This document shows, in pieces, positions 50,197-63,717 of a stretch of 64,000 bases of DNA. Position numbers and translations under genes: made by a program. The notes beneath the pieces were generated by a model. It saw only the letters and a program-made list of their open reading frames with translations, made no database searches and was not told where the DNA came from. This stretch comes from Cannabis sativa (taxonomy: Eukaryota > Streptophyta > Magnoliopsida > Rosales > Cannabaceae), in NCBI RefSeq assembly GCF_029168945.1, contig NC_083602.1, positions 78,078,600-78,142,599 of the forward strand, written 5' to 3'. Within the stretch, counting starts at the first letter, position 1; every line of letters begins with the position of its first letter.

Positions 50197-53100
50197 AACT
50201 CCCACTTGCACTAATATAAAACAAAAAGTGCATTTCAAATAATCTCAACACCTTGATATACAAATCAAGTGTAGTAGTAGTAAACTCCACGTAATAGGAT
50301 CTGAAAGGTTGAATTAACCACAACCTTTTCTCCACCATTACTCTTCCTTAATCACAAAATCATTGATAATGTGAAATTCCTCTCTATATGTTTGCTCTCT
50401 TGGGATACTGGATTCTATACCTTTGGCAACTACTTTTGGTTAATCAGGAAATTAACACTAGTAGTTTAAGGCAATTTGGAATGGTGCCAAAGATGTATAG
50501 AACTTTCCTTAGACTGAATAAGTACCTTTCCTGCAGCTTTAACATTCAGTCCCTCTCTGGTAGACCTAGAGAATTCAGATAGGTTTTTACACTTCTCCAA
50601 AATCACTATTCCACCCCCAGAGTAACCACCATCTTATCAGAAATATTTACTAGCACATAGGCAAATTTCGAAATCTGATATGGTGTAGTCTAAGAGTTTT
50701 AAACACACCCTTATAGACTAACATATAGTTCCTCTTCTTAATCTTAAAATTTACTTGATTGTCTTCCAATGTTCTTCTCCTGGATTAATCTGATACCTAC
50801 TCATTACTCCCACTCAACAGCAAGTGTCTGGTCTAAGGCATACAAAAGCATATCTAAGACCTCTCACTGTTGATATAAGAAATTCTTTCATGGCTTTATC
50901 TTTTCTGGAATAGTTAAGACTTTTCCTTAGATAAATAAAATCTATATCTAAGAAGTTGTGAAGCTTCTATAGATTGCCATTAGAAAGAAAATGCTTCAGC
51001 ATCTTACTAAAGTAAGTTGCTTGCATTAGAGTAAGTAATTACCAGGTATACCACAAGCCATAGGTTTAGATAAACTCAAACCTATAATACTAGGAACAAG
51101 AAGTTTTGTTAAGTCCATTGAATGGATTTATTAACTAAAATTTCTTTTTATGTCCTTGTAATAGAAAACTTTAGGTTACTCCATGTGAATGGATTAAACC
51201 ATAGTTCTATTGGCTTTCTTCTTAGTTTCTTATCTTGACAATCCATTACTTGTTTAAACTCACAATGGATTTTAATCACTAGTGTCTCCCAAATCATAAG
51301 AAGGTGAGTTCCTAGAAACTCTCCCACTACGACGAGGTACCGTGAATTATGTCGAAGAAAACTAAATGGTATTAACCTCTTTGGTTGTGACAAGACAACA
51401 GAGGCAGTGGGATCATCATATATTATATAAGATGATAGAACACTTTTGGAATCAAGAATTAAATATCTCCTTTATTTGCTACTTGTTTTTCAGACTTAGT
51501 CATTTTCTTAGAAAAGTAGTATTTGTTTGAACAAAGACTTTCTTATCTATTGACATTGGGATGGTCCACCCCTAATCACTTAGAATAGCTAACAAACCAT
51601 GGTTAACAGTTCTAGCTTTTCTTAAGATTTTCATTAGGTCATCCATGAATCTAGTAATGATTTACACGAAGTATACAACCATTACATCATTCTGAAATTG
51701 TATTACCATAGAAGGATTTAGGCAACGACTAGTAACTAATCATCAACATGCAACTCGAAATTTCTGGGGAGGTAAGTTTGGATATAATTCAAAAATCAAT
51801 TTAATGATCTTTGAACTGCATATCTACTAACTATTTCTCCACCCCTATCAGTTCGCAAGATCTTTAACCACTTACCTTAATGGTTTTAACCATTGCTAGA
51901 AATTAATGAAAATTTTTCAAACATTTCAAATTTCTTTGCTACAAGGTATAATCTAGAGTGATCGTTTTAAGAATACAACGAAAAACTCATATCCACCCCT
52001 GAATGTACATCCATCTGCGAATGAGATGAACTACTTTCAGTGGATATAGGCATATTAACTCTTTGCAGAGATTGATCTTGTCAAATCCACTATGAACAAG
52101 ATACAAATGCCATAGATTAAGAAAAATGTGGTTGTGTCGTTTTGATGACTTAGGTATAGTTACATCAAAGAGTTCTTAGAATACTGCAAGTGGATCCTGG
52201 TCACAGAATACCTAACTCATATTCCATACAGTTTTAATACATTAATAAAAGATGGATATTAAACACTTGAGAAAGTGTAACTGTATTGTATTCTGGAATT
52301 AGAAATATAAGAAAATTTCTGTTTGGATTCAAAAGTTAAAGTCAAAGACTTAAATTCAACCAAATATAATGAGTAATTCTTTCTTGGACCATCACTACTA
52401 ATACAAACTCTAAGTCAGATTTGCCCATGCAAGTAGGAGATTTCTAAGATTGAGGATTTATATCAATTGGGAATAGAATTTCGGGATTATAATCATAAGC
52501 GTCATTTAATTTCTTAAGAGAAAATATAATGACATGAAATGATTTATAGACCATTCATCCAATGATATATTATGGAGCTAATTCGAAATGAATAAGCTAA
52601 GAGGAATTAGGATAATTTCGTTTATAAATAAGAATCCAACGATGCTTCGATTAGCGAAAGACAAAGTAATCTTATTTATGTAATCTTCTTGTTTCATATC
52701 GTAAAAATACTAGTCTAAGGTGTCATCAATTGATGAACAGCTAGATGTTGCATATACAATATTTATCTTTCGAGATCTAACACTATTATGTATGTCTAAT
52801 GGTGAAAATCCATTAGGGATTTATCTCATTAGAAAAACAAACATGTTAGACCAACAATGAAGATTCGAAATTAAACTACAACTTAATAACAGAAAATAAC
52901 ATGGTTCAATATAAATTCATACACAATTCAGAAATTATAAACATATAGCAAGTAGGAATGACAAGTGAAAATACTAAAACTTACAATCCTAAATAATTTC
53001 CAAGGTTTTTCAACAAACTGATACAGTGTCCCGTTTAGGCGAGAGTCAAAGCATCATCCATTGAATAGAGTTGTCAGCTCATCTAAAATGATAACCATTC

Positions 53101-53358
53101 TAGCAACCTTTTATTCGATCAAGATTGGAATTCAGCGTTGTCCCGTTTAGGCGAGAGTCAAGGCAATTCTATCTTATGAGCTTCCACCATTGTTTCATAA
53201 TTTGCAAGTCAAGTATGGTCGCCACCATTAGGGTGATCTATACCATACAAAACACTTACAAACTACTTATCATGCGAGGTTAAACGGTGCGAAATTGCTA
53301 ATGAACGTTCCTCCATTAGGGAGGATTACTCACTAAAACAAACGCGGTGTAAAACCCA
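50197..53358 (-). repeat. E2 second internal copy, truncated
   Basis: Repeats 41893-45052 with few substitutions (for example CTCCTCGTA against CTCCACGTA; TCAATTCGC against TCAGTTCGC). It ends within GTAAAACCCA, in the leader just past the duplicated GTTTAGGCGAGAG motif. Confidence 0.88.
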
Positions 53359-53360
53359 AT

Positions 53361-53565
53361 GTTCAGATATTGATAATGCTCTGCTACAGAAAAGAATCAA
53401 GGGCTAGATATCTGAACGGAAGGAGTCATATTATTCCGCTGCACCCAATGTAAGGTTTCTTTAACTTTATATGTGTTTATTTCATCGTTTTAGAAAGTTC
53501 TTATTTAGGATGTTAATAAACATACTTGTGAGTAGATCTAAGATCCTGGTAAAATAATTCCAACA
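53361..53565 (+). repeat. E1 5' LTR, last 205 bp
   Basis: GTTCAGATATTGATAATGC... to ATAATTCCAACA in LTR sense orientation, followed by the E1 PBS and leader. It corresponds to the final part of the 3' LTR from about 61719. Confidence 0.87.
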
Positions 53566-56500
53566 ACTGGCCTCAGAGCCATGGTAATTGATTTACTTGC
53601 AAGAAATTTGGACTTTAAAACGATTGTTTGTATGTTCTTTGGATGGTATCATGTTGTATTGAGTGTTATTTGATGATTGATTGATGTTTGTGAAATTTTC
53701 GTGAAAAATAATTGCGATTTTATCTCTGGAATTATTTTTATTGGATAGTATGGAAAAAATTAAGCAAGTTAGCCTTTTACAGAACTTAATTTGGATTTTA
53801 TTTGAATTAGTTATGATTTTTTGAAGATTTGAAAAAATCGGGGCTGTGCTGATATTTTCCTTCGATCGCAAATCTGTCCGTACAGTTTCGAATTTTTTCG
53901 TTTTTCTTCGATTTTTCCTGCTTTTTCATGTAATTAACTTCCGATTTTTTGTATGGTTTTGTATATATACTATTACTATTCCTAATTCAATTCTAATTAT
54001 CATTTTGAATTAATTTAATATTTTTTAAATTTAATTCAAGATATTAGTGTAATTTGAATTTGAATAGAATTAGTATCTATCTTCTTGCTTAAAAATCTAT
54101 CTTATTTTTAAATTTGATTATATCTTATTTTTTTAAAATTTAAGGTCAGATTTTATAAGATATTTATAAAATCTTTTAAGATATTTTTAAGATATCTTAT
54201 CTTTTAAGATATTTTTAATTATATCTTATCTTTTAAGATTTTTTTCAAAAATTAAATCTTTTTAGATATTTTGACCTTATTTAAATTTAAAGTAAGATAT
54301 TTATAATCATGTAATTTTAAATAGATATAAGATATTTTGCTAACTTTTAAATTTTGTTATTTTATTTATTTAAATTAAATTTAAAATCTGAAAAGATATT
54401 TCATTTATCTTTTCTAATTTTTATTTTTAAAATAACATTTAATTTTTAAAAGTAGTTAGCAAATTTTGAAATGATATTTAGGTTGGTTGAAACCTAATTT
54501 TTCAAAATAGTAGGTTTAATTTTAAATATTTTTTTTAAAAAAAAATTCGAAATTTAATTTTTTTTTATTTCCGAAATTAATTTTTTTTTAAACTTTATTT
54601 TTGAAATTAATTAAATATTTTTTTAATTATTTATTTTTTCGAAATTATTTATTTAAAATTAAATAAATCCTACTTCCAACTATCCAGCTAACCTTGTTGC
54701 AGGAGTATGTAGTTTTAGCTTATGTGTAAGTTTTCAAAACCTATTATTACTTGATTGCAAATAGCCATGGTTACTTTTTGCCAGATCTAATGATCTGATG
54801 GCTCCCTTGGTCAAGATAATAATTTGTAACAGGTATATTTACAATCTTCTTTCATCTGTGTATGACCTAGCAACATGATAAGACCCATCCAAAGTGTGCC
54901 TGTGTGAGCCTATGTGTTTAATTTGATTATAGATACATATAGGTTGTTGTTGCTAAAATAAATTATCATAGTTCTTGATAGAATTTATTTAGGCCGATTT
55001 AGTTATTGGGCTTATTCAATTAATAACAGTTGTTCTTATTAAGGTTAAATTCCTCTCTTTTGGGCCTTGTGTGAGAGTTGGGAGCCATAGAAGTGGGTAC
55101 GACATACTGAACCCAGCACCCCCTCACATGAACCACCCCAATTGTGAAGGCCCATTTGCCTGATCTGAACAACTGTACTAGGTTAATTACACTAGTTTAA
55201 CCTAATAAAATTGATTAGCAACATAATTAATTTCATTTATTTTGAAATTAATTTAAGAAAATTATAGTTTAAAGAATTCTTTATTCTAAGCTAAACTATA
55301 TGTATTTTCTTGTATTTAATTAAATATAGAATTATAACCATCTAGATTCTTTCTGGAACTTAATTTAAATTATTCATTAAATATTCTTATTTAAGTTGAT
55401 ATTTAGTTATCTACAACTAACCAACTTAAATCTGAATATCTTTTGAATTTCAAATTTCAAAAATTAAGTTGAGGAATTTTAGGCATTGGTTATTAAGATT
55501 CTTTAGATATTTTTTTAAGTTAATATCTTTTCGAATATTAACTTAAAATGGAATATTTTCAAATGAAGTGGTTACAGTACAACTTAATTTTCGATATTTA
55601 ATTAAATTTAAATTTGAAAATATTTAAGTTCTAGATTTTTTCTAATACAACTTAAATTAGATATTTTTTTTAAATTTTGTGGAAAAGATACTTAGTCAAA
55701 TAAGATATTTTCTAGATAGTTATTTCTAGACTACTTATTATTTCTAATATTAAATAGGAAAATATTATAAATTGTGAAATTAATTATTTAAATAATTAAT
55801 TTTGGTACAATTTATTTTAAGTATATTTTTCCTAGTATTAAACTAGAAATTTATAATTAAGCCTTCTCTACACTTAATTATTTATTTCTTGAATTTAATA
55901 CATTTAATTAATTTGAAAATTAAATATCTAAGTTGATTTTCATCATCATACTTAAATATTTCTTTTTCATGACATTTAATTAAATAGAAAATTATTTTTA
56001 GTTGAAATTTATTTTTTCAACTAAATTTAAATAATTTTCAAAATATATTTTTTTTATTCTATTAATCAATTTTCGAAATTGCATTTCTTAAATGCTAGAA
56101 TTTCGAATTTTATCTTGAAAAATAGATTAAGTTGTAAATTAATTATTTATTTTAATTAATTCTTGGATCAACTTAAATCAATGATTTTTTCATTTATTGA
56201 TTAATTTAAAATAAATTGAATTAAAGTATATTATTAGAAATTGAATTAATTAGTCAAAGGAAAATCTAGATAGATGATATTTTTGCTTGAAGTATTTTTT
56301 CTAGTGTATTTAATTAAATAGAAAATTAATATTTAAGTTGATTTTCATCATCATACTTAAATATTTAAAAAATTTCTTATATATTTAATTAAATAGGAAA
56401 ATTATATTTTTTGTTGTAAATTAATTTTATTAATTAATTTTGGGCCAACATTAAATTAGAATAATTTTTCCAGGATTAATTTTTTATTTTAACATGCATT

Positions 56501-59500
56501 TTCGAAAATTGTATTCTTAAATACTTTAATTTTTCGAAATGCAATATATATTTATAGAAAATTAAATTTGAGTTGTAAATTAATTTATATAAATTTTGTA
56601 ACAACTTAAATTGAATATTTTTCTAAATATTTATTGGAAATTATTACTAAGATGGAAATAATTCATGTTATTTTTATATCCATCTAAGTAAAATTTATAA
56701 ATATTAAATTAAAATTTATATTTAGAATTTTTCATTCTAAATTGGAAATTTTAAATAAATATATATTTAAAATAAATAAATTAAATAAAGAGAATCAAAG
56801 AAAATACAACTCACTTTAAATAATGAGCTTGATTATTATTACGATATTCGATCTCCATTGTTGGTCTTACAAAAGTTAAATGTTTTCAATATAACCTCGA
56901 GACGCTAGACTTCGTCCCCCTATGGATGGTTATTCGTTGAACGCATTTAACACCGTAAGATTTCATTTGATAAGTGTTTTGTAAGTTTTCGTCTCTATTA
57001 GATTCTCCCCTACGGTGACTACTTAGAGATAAACTTATGAAACATGAAACAATGGTAGAGGCTCATGAAATGAGAATAACCTTGACTCTCGCCTACCGGG
57101 ACAACGTTGGATTCTTATTTTGATCTAATAAAAGGTTGCTAGAATGGTTTCTATTTTAGATGAGCTGACAACTCTATTCAATAAATGATGCTTTGACTCT
57201 CGCCTACCGGGACACTGTATCAGTTTGTTGAAAACCTTGGAAATTATTTAGGATTGTATGTTTTAGTATTTTCACTAGTCATTCCTACTTGCTATATGTT
57301 TATAATTTCTGAATTGTGTATGAATTTATATTGAACCATGTTATTTTCTTTATTAAGTTGTAGTTTAATTTCGAATCTTCATTGTTGGTCTAACATGTTT
57401 GTTTTTCTAATGAGATAAATCCCTAATGGATTTTCACCATTAGACATACATAATAGTGTAAGATCTCGAAAGATAAGTATTGTATATGCGACATCTAACT
57501 GTTCATCAATTGATGACACCTTAGACTAGTATTTTTACAATATGAAACAAGAAGATTACATAAATAAGATTACTTTGTCTTTCGCTAATCGAAGCATCGT
57601 TGGATTCTTATTTATAAACGAAATTATCCTAATTCCTCTTAGCTTCTTCATTTCGAATTAGCTTCAAAACATATCATTGGATGAATGGTCTATAAATCAT
57701 TTCATGTCATTATATTTTCTCTTAAGAAATTAAATGACGCATATGATTATAATCCCGAAATTCTATTCCCAATTGATATAAATCCTCAATCTTAGAAATC
57801 TCCTACTTGTATGGGCAAATATGACTTAGAGTTTGTATTAGTAGTGGTGCTCCAAGAAAGAATTACTCATTATATTTGGTATAAATTTAAGTCTTTGACT
57901 TTAATTTTAGATTCCAAATAGAAATTTTCTTATATTTCTAATTCCAGAATACAATACAGTTACACTTTCTCAAGTGTTTAATATCCATCTTCTATTAATG
58001 GATTAAAACTGTATGGAATATGAGTTAGGTATTCTGTGACCAGGATCCACTTGCACTATTCTAAGAACTCTTTGATGTAACTAAACCTATGTCATCAAAA
58101 GACTCTACCACATTTTTTTTAATCTATGGCATTTGTATCTTGTTCATAGTGGATTTGACAAGATCAATCTCTGCAAAGAGTTAATATGCCTATATCCACT
58201 GAAAGTAGTTCATCTCATTCGCAGATGGATGTACATTCAGGGGTGGATATGAGTCTTTCGTTGTATTCTTAAAACGATAACTCTAGATTATACCTTAAGC
58301 AAAGAAATTTGAAATGTTTGAAAAATTTCTAATTTCTAGCAATGGTTAAAACCATTAAGGTAAGTGGTTAAAGATCTTGCGAACTGATAGGGGTGGAGAA
58401 ATAGTTAGTAGATATGCAGTTCAAAGATCATTAAATTGATTTTTGAATTATATCCAAACTTACCTCCCGTAAATTTCGAGTTGCATGTTGATGATTAGTT
58501 ACTAGTCGTTGCCTAATTCCTTCTATGGTAATACAATTTCAGAATGATGTAATGGTTGTATACTTAATGTAAATCATTACTAGATTCATGGATGACCTAA
58601 TCAAAATCTTAAGAAAAGCTAGAACTGTTAACCATGGTTTGTTAGCTATTCTAAGTGATTAGGGGTGGACCATCCCATTGTCAATAGATAAGAAAGTGTT
58701 TGTTCAAACAAATACTACTTTTCTAAGAAAATGACTAAGTCTGAAAAACAAGTAGCAAATAAAGGAGATATTTAATTCTTGATTCCAAAAGTGTTCTATC
58801 ATCTTATATAACATATGATGATCCCACTGCCTCTGTTGTCTTGTCACAACCGAAGAGATCAAAACCATTTAGTTCTCTTAAACATAATTCACGGTGCCTT
58901 GTCGTAGTGGGAGAGTTTCTAGGAACTCACCTTCTTATGACTTGGGAGACACTAGTGATTAAAATCCATTGTGAGTTTAAACAAGTAATGGATTGTCAAG
59001 ATAAGAAACTAAGAAGAAAGCCAATAGAACTATGGTTTAATCCATTCACATGGAATAACCTAAAGTTTTCTATTACAAGGACATAAAAGGAAATTTTAGT
59101 TAATAAGTCTATTCTATGGACTTAACAAACTTCCTGTTCCTAGTATTATAGGTTTGAGTTTATCTAAACCTATGGCTTGTGGTATACCTGGTAATTACTT
59201 ACTCTAATGCAAGCAACTTACTTTAGTAAGATGCTGAAGCATTTTCTTTCTAATGGCAATCTATAGAAGCTTCACAACTTCTTAGGCATAGATTTTATTT
59301 ATCTAAGGAAAAGTCTCAACTATTCCAGAAAAGATAAAGCCATGAAAGAATTTCTTATATCAACAGTGAGAGGTCTTAGATATGCTTTTGTATGCCTTAG
59401 ACCAGACACCTGCTGTTGAGTGGGAGTAATGAGTAGGTATCAGATTAATCCAGGAGAAGAACATTGGAAGACAATCAAGTAAATCCTAAGATTAAGAATA

Positions 59501-60035
59501 GGAACCATATGTTAGTCTATAGGTGTGTTTAAAAACTCTTAGACTACACCATATCAGATTTCGAAGTTTGCCTTTGTGCTAGTAAATCTTTCCGATAAGA
59601 TGGTGGTTACTCTGGTGGTGGAATAGTGATTTTGGAGAAGTGTAAAAACCTATCTGAAGTCTCTAGGTCTACCAGAGAGAGACTGAATGTTAAAGCTGCA
59701 GGAAAGGTACTTATTCAGTCTAAGGAAAGTTCTATACATTTTGGCATCATTCCAAACTGCCTTAAACTACTAGTGTTAATTTCCTGATTAACCAAAAGTA
59801 GTTGCCAAAGGTATAGAATCCAGTATCCCAAGAGAGTAGACATATAGAGAGGAATTTCACATTATCAATGATTTTGTGATTAAAGGAAGAGTAATGGTGG
59901 AGAAAAGGTTGTGGTTAATTCAACCTTTCAGATCCTATTACGAGGAGTTTACTACTACTACACTTGATTTGTATATCAAGGTGTTGAGATTATTTGAAAC
60001 GCACTTTTTGTTTTATATTAGTGCAAGTGGGAGTT
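53566..60035 (+). pseudogene. E1 internal region, degenerate copia coding part plus leader (6470 bp)
   Basis: Reverse-complement counterpart of 41893-48308, with more differences than between the two E2 copies (for example the motif reads GACTCTCGCCTACCGGGAC near 57088 and 57196). The integrase- and RNase H-related patches are recognisable only by alignment with copia A. PPT GCAAGTGGGAGTT lies at 60023-60035. Confidence 0.78.
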
Positions 60036-61923
60036 TGTTGGGTTTTATGCCCTAAATAAAACTCATTTCAATATAATCAGATTTACTTATTAATATAGAT
60101 CAGAAATAACATTTAATGTTGCATGGTTCACATGATTTATTTCATGATTATATGTACATAATGTATAAATTCATCTGAAACCCTTTTCACATACTTGATC
60201 CTGTTTATTGTGCCGTCAACACATTGGAAAGTAAACATGACTATGTGAATAAAGTTTCCTAGATTTATCAGACATAGGGTTTTACTGATATGATAATCTA
60301 CAACAGAGTTTACTTGCATTTGGAGAAGTGCTATGTTCTTTCCAGAGCATTGGTTAAAGTAAAGCTCAGGTTGGATGCATGGAGTATGCATCGGAAGGGA
60401 CCGATATTGAACTTTGACTTAGATTTAATTAAACTTACCGTAAAATCTATTCAAGTCAATATCGCCTAGTTGATCCTAGATCAAATGATCTTAATCCTGT
60501 TATGATTAGGCTCAATCTTGAAAGGCTATTCGTGTTCCTTGAATTGTTAGTTAAGCCTACCTTTTGGTCAGGGTGATACGTACTTTTTGGGAACACGGTA
60601 GTGCAATTGAGTGGGAGCGCTATCATAAACATGGAATCTATAGCTTCTATCTGGCGAATAGTAAGCAAAGGATGATCTCCTTCGAGCTTGACCAAACGAA
60701 CATAAATGGTGGAGTACTCATTTCACATAAGCTGAAATATCATTTATACGGGGTCAAGTGTTTTAAGGAATAAATACAGTGTAGGGTGTAACGGTAATTT
60801 AATCCCTTTACAAAGGTAGATCATTCATATAGAGGATCATTGATCACATTAGGATTATAACAATGGATAACTAATGATGTGTCTATATGGTGGAACATAT
60901 AGAGCATTCTATATACTGAGAGTGCAATTCTAAGTTCTATGCGTGGATTCAACGAAGAATTAATAAGTTAGTGAATTTTAGTGCTAAATTCTTGATCTAC
61001 TTATTGGAAGCTCGGTTATATAGACCCATGGTCCCCCCACTAGTTGAGATAATATTGCTTGTAAGACTCATGTAATTGGTTTTGATTAATCAATTATAAT
61101 TCTCAAATTAGACTATGTCTATTTGTGGATTTTTCACTAAGTAAGGGCGAAATTGTAAAGAAAGAGTTTATAGGGGCATATTTGTTAATTATGATACTTT
61201 GTATGGTTCAATTAATAAATATGATAAATGACAATATTATTTAATAATTTTTTATAGTTATTAAATAGTTAGAATTGGCATTTAAATGGTTGAATTAGAA
61301 AATTGGCGTTTTTGAGAAAATCAGATGCAGAAAAGGTAAAACTGCAAAATTGCAAAAAGTGAGGCCCAAATCCACTAGTATAGGGCCAGCCACTTTTGTA
61401 GGCATTTTAAATTGATTTTTTCATTATTTTAATGCCATATAATTCAAATCTAACCCTAGTGGAATGCTATAAATAGATAGTGAAGGCTTCAGAAAAATAT
61501 GACTTTTCTTCAGACTTTCTGAATCAGAAAAAACTGAGCCTTCTCTCTCCCTATCTTTAGCTGACCACTCTCTCTTCTTCCTTAGAATTTCGAAATCCTT
61601 AGTGTATGAGTAGTGCCCACACACATCAAGTGATACCTCAATCATAGTGAGGAAGATCGTGAAGAAAGATCATCAGCAAAGGAGTTTCAGCATCAAATAT
61701 TCAGAGAAAGAGATCCAGGTTCAGATATTGATAATGCTCTGCTACAGAAAGGTATCAAGGGCTAGATATCTGAACGGAAGGAGTCATATTATTCCGCTGC
61801 ACCCAATGTAAGGTTTCTTTAACTTTATATGTGTTTATTTCATCGTTTTAGAAAGTTCTTATTTAGGATGTTAATAAACATACTTGTGAGTAGATCTAAG
61901 ATCCTGGTAAAATAATTCCAACA
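60036..61923 (+). repeat. E1 3' LTR (1888 bp)
   Basis: TGTTGGGTTTTATGCCC to ATAATTCCAACA, followed by the target duplication tatcc. Same length as both E2 LTRs. The antisense 79-codon frame is at 60456-60695. Confidence 0.9.
61467..61476 (+). promoter_or_regulatory. LTR TATA box (E1 3' LTR)
   Basis: CTATAAATAG, present at the matching place in the intact LTRs (for example the complement near 48758 and 6045). It implies a U3 of about 1.43 kb and about 450 bp of R plus U5. The 5' LTRs of both E1 and copia A have lost this part. Confidence 0.6.
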
Positions 61924-62110
61924 TATCCTTCTTTGCATCGTAGCCATAAGACCTAGCCAAAGAAATAGAATACCATATAATAATACAAGAAATATATATC
62001 CAATGTGAATGCTTAAGGACACCGATGATGCAAAACAAAATAAAAATAAAATATTACAATAATTATAAACTTCTGGCCCCAAAATAGCCAATCTCCTCGA
62101 AGCATCATAC
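61924..62110 (-). other. intron-like insert in the LINE, 5' part (donor side)
   Basis: Starts on minus with GTATGATGCT right after TTCAG and has no LINE similarity. With 38851-39157 it forms a 489 bp segment (after removing the LTR block and one copy of its target duplication tatcc) that sits exactly between two adjoining LINE codon parts. Confidence 0.55.
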
Positions 62111-62498
62111 CTGAAGCAGTCAAGAAGGTGGTATGGGAAAAGTACTTTGCTCTAAAGATTCTCGTAGGGAGAGAGTCCAGGCATGTAAGTATTCTCCATG
62201 CCTGAGCAGCCAGTAGCGCCTGGTTATGATACTCAAATGTTCGAAATCCTGGCCCACCCTGAGTCTTTGGCAAACACATTTTCCTCCAAGCTAACCAATG
62301 TGTTGAGCTCCACCAATATCTTGCCATAATAAGAGCTTCCTATTGATCACACAAAATCACTGGTAAGCAAGACATTGTATACGTGGGCATAGCTTGGATG
62401 ACCGCTTTTAAAAGTATTTCTCTACCACCATACGAAAACAACTTTGAATTCCAAGAATTAAGACGTGACCAGACTCTTTCTTTAATATAGCTAAACTG
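62111..62498 (-). pseudogene. L1-type LINE ORF2, RT C-terminal part (5' half of the split LINE)
   Basis: Minus-strand reading FSYIKERVWSRLNSWNSKL, GGREILLKAVIQAMPTY, a TAG after VILCDQ, then MARYWWSS, WRKMCLPKTQGGPGF and FRAKYFSHTTFLTAS. This is the classic plant L1 region, and the canonical continuation (GHAPSYVWRSI) is found at 38850 downward, so both pieces belong to one element. The 5' end is cut at about 62497 by LTR-like sequence. Confidence 0.82.
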
Positions 62499-63717
62499 TA
62501 ATGACCGCTTTAGTAATTTGGATTAATCAAGGCAATTAGCACTAATTTCTGTTATTTTTATAATTATTTATGAATTTAATTATCTGCGGGCCTCATTGTT
62601 AGAATTGGGCATTAGAGTTATAATTTCTCAATTCTGGAGATTTTATTAAACTCTAGGGGTATTATTTGACTTATATGTGAATTGTGCTATTTTTGTAATT
62701 TTTGCTCGGCACAACGAAAAATGCGATGGATGACTAGTTTGATCACATGGGTAAATTTAGAACCTTATTTCTTAGTGGGATATATTTTGGAGAAAATAAA
62801 ATACCAAGGTTAGGCGGGGTTATGAAATTTGACCATTTAACCCCTAAGTTTGAAAATGTTAAAGTTAAGGTTATGGAGGGCATTTTAGTAATTTTAATGG
62901 TGAGTTAGGTGGCTAATTTTGATGATGACACCTAGCTTTTATTCAGCCAAGGTTTAATTTAGTTAACCCATTTCTCAATTTAGAAGGAATTAAAGAAAAT
63001 AAGAAGAATAAGCCAAAATTGGGAAAAGCTCTCTCTTCCTCTCCTCTCTCTTCGAACCAGCCTAGAACAAAGGAAGTTGTTGCTGATTTTTGGGTGTTTT
63101 CAGCAAGGATTCCGAGGGAATCAAGCCAAGGTAAACCCTAGATACTTTCTAGCTATGTTTTCTCAAGATTTTAATTGGTTTCAAGTAGTGATTTTGCAAA
63201 TTAATGGCTGTTAGGGTTAGGTTGTTTGATAGTTCGAATTTTAGGGTTCATTTGAGTTGGTTTCAGCCTCTAGCAGCTGGTTTAGATGTATGGAGTTGGT
63301 TTTGTTCAAGTTTGAGCTTTGAACTCAAAGCTTTAGTCTTTAATGACATAAATTGATTTAGTGTGATTTTTTGTGAATTACTGGTTGGGATATATTGTGT
63401 ATACCCTAATTAGGTACTCTCGTGCATTTCAGTGTTGTAGTTGGGTGTTCCCCTACTTCATGAGTTGGGGTAATCCATAGAGAGTATAGCAGAACCTAGA
63501 GTGGTGGGTTCGAATTTCTCTAATTAGGGTTTTGATCATGTGATTTACCCGGTTTCATTATGTGATTAGGGCATCCATTTAGCGCAAGACTTTTCGTTCA
63601 GGTCGGCCAACACACTTGAATTTGGGAAGAAGGTAAAAACTGTATATAATGTGTGATATGTATATGCAAATGTATGTATATGTTTAGTGTATATGCATGC
63701 TTATATGTTGTGATTCA
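62497..63717 (+). mobile_element. probable LTR of another retrotransposon family (partial)
   Basis: The LINE reading stops where TGTAATGACC begins (62497), a start typical of some Ty3/gypsy LTRs. The sequence that follows is non-coding and promoter/leader-like, with a CT-rich stretch CTCTCTCTTCCTCTCCTCTC near 63029. No second LTR, PBS or coding part is in the window, so family and even LTR nature are inferred. Short frames inside look random. Confidence 0.35.

Larger units (their letters stand above)
40005..53358 (-). mobile_element. E2: minus-strand relative arranged LTR-internal-LTR-partial internal
   Basis: Plus-strand order: LTR 40005-41892, internal 41893-48308, LTR 48309-50196, internal again 50197-53358 (truncated). 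The second internal copy repeats the first almost base for base from AACTCCCACTTGCAC. The third LTR expected at the far end is missing: the sequence jumps at about 53358-53361 into the E1 5' LTR. The arrangement fits a recombination-made tandem element followed by a deletion. Confidence 0.85.
39158..61923 (+). mobile_element. E1: Angela-family LTR element, plus strand, with E2 nested in its 5' LTR
   Basis: Outer target duplication tatcc is perfect (39153-39157 and 61924-61928). Parts: 5' LTR pieces 39158-40004 and 53361-53565, PBS 53568, internal 53566-60035, PPT, 3' LTR 60036-61923. The internal region corresponds in order and length (6.47 kb) to that of copia A, but its coding part is degraded by many substitutions and small indels, so no gag or pol domain can be read. 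Non-autonomous. Confidence 0.88.

Noticed and set aside
58841..59086. 81-codon frame in E1 (also 42844 and 51148 on minus)
   Set aside because: Aligns with the copia A linker and RT region out of frame; it is a chance opening in degenerate pol.
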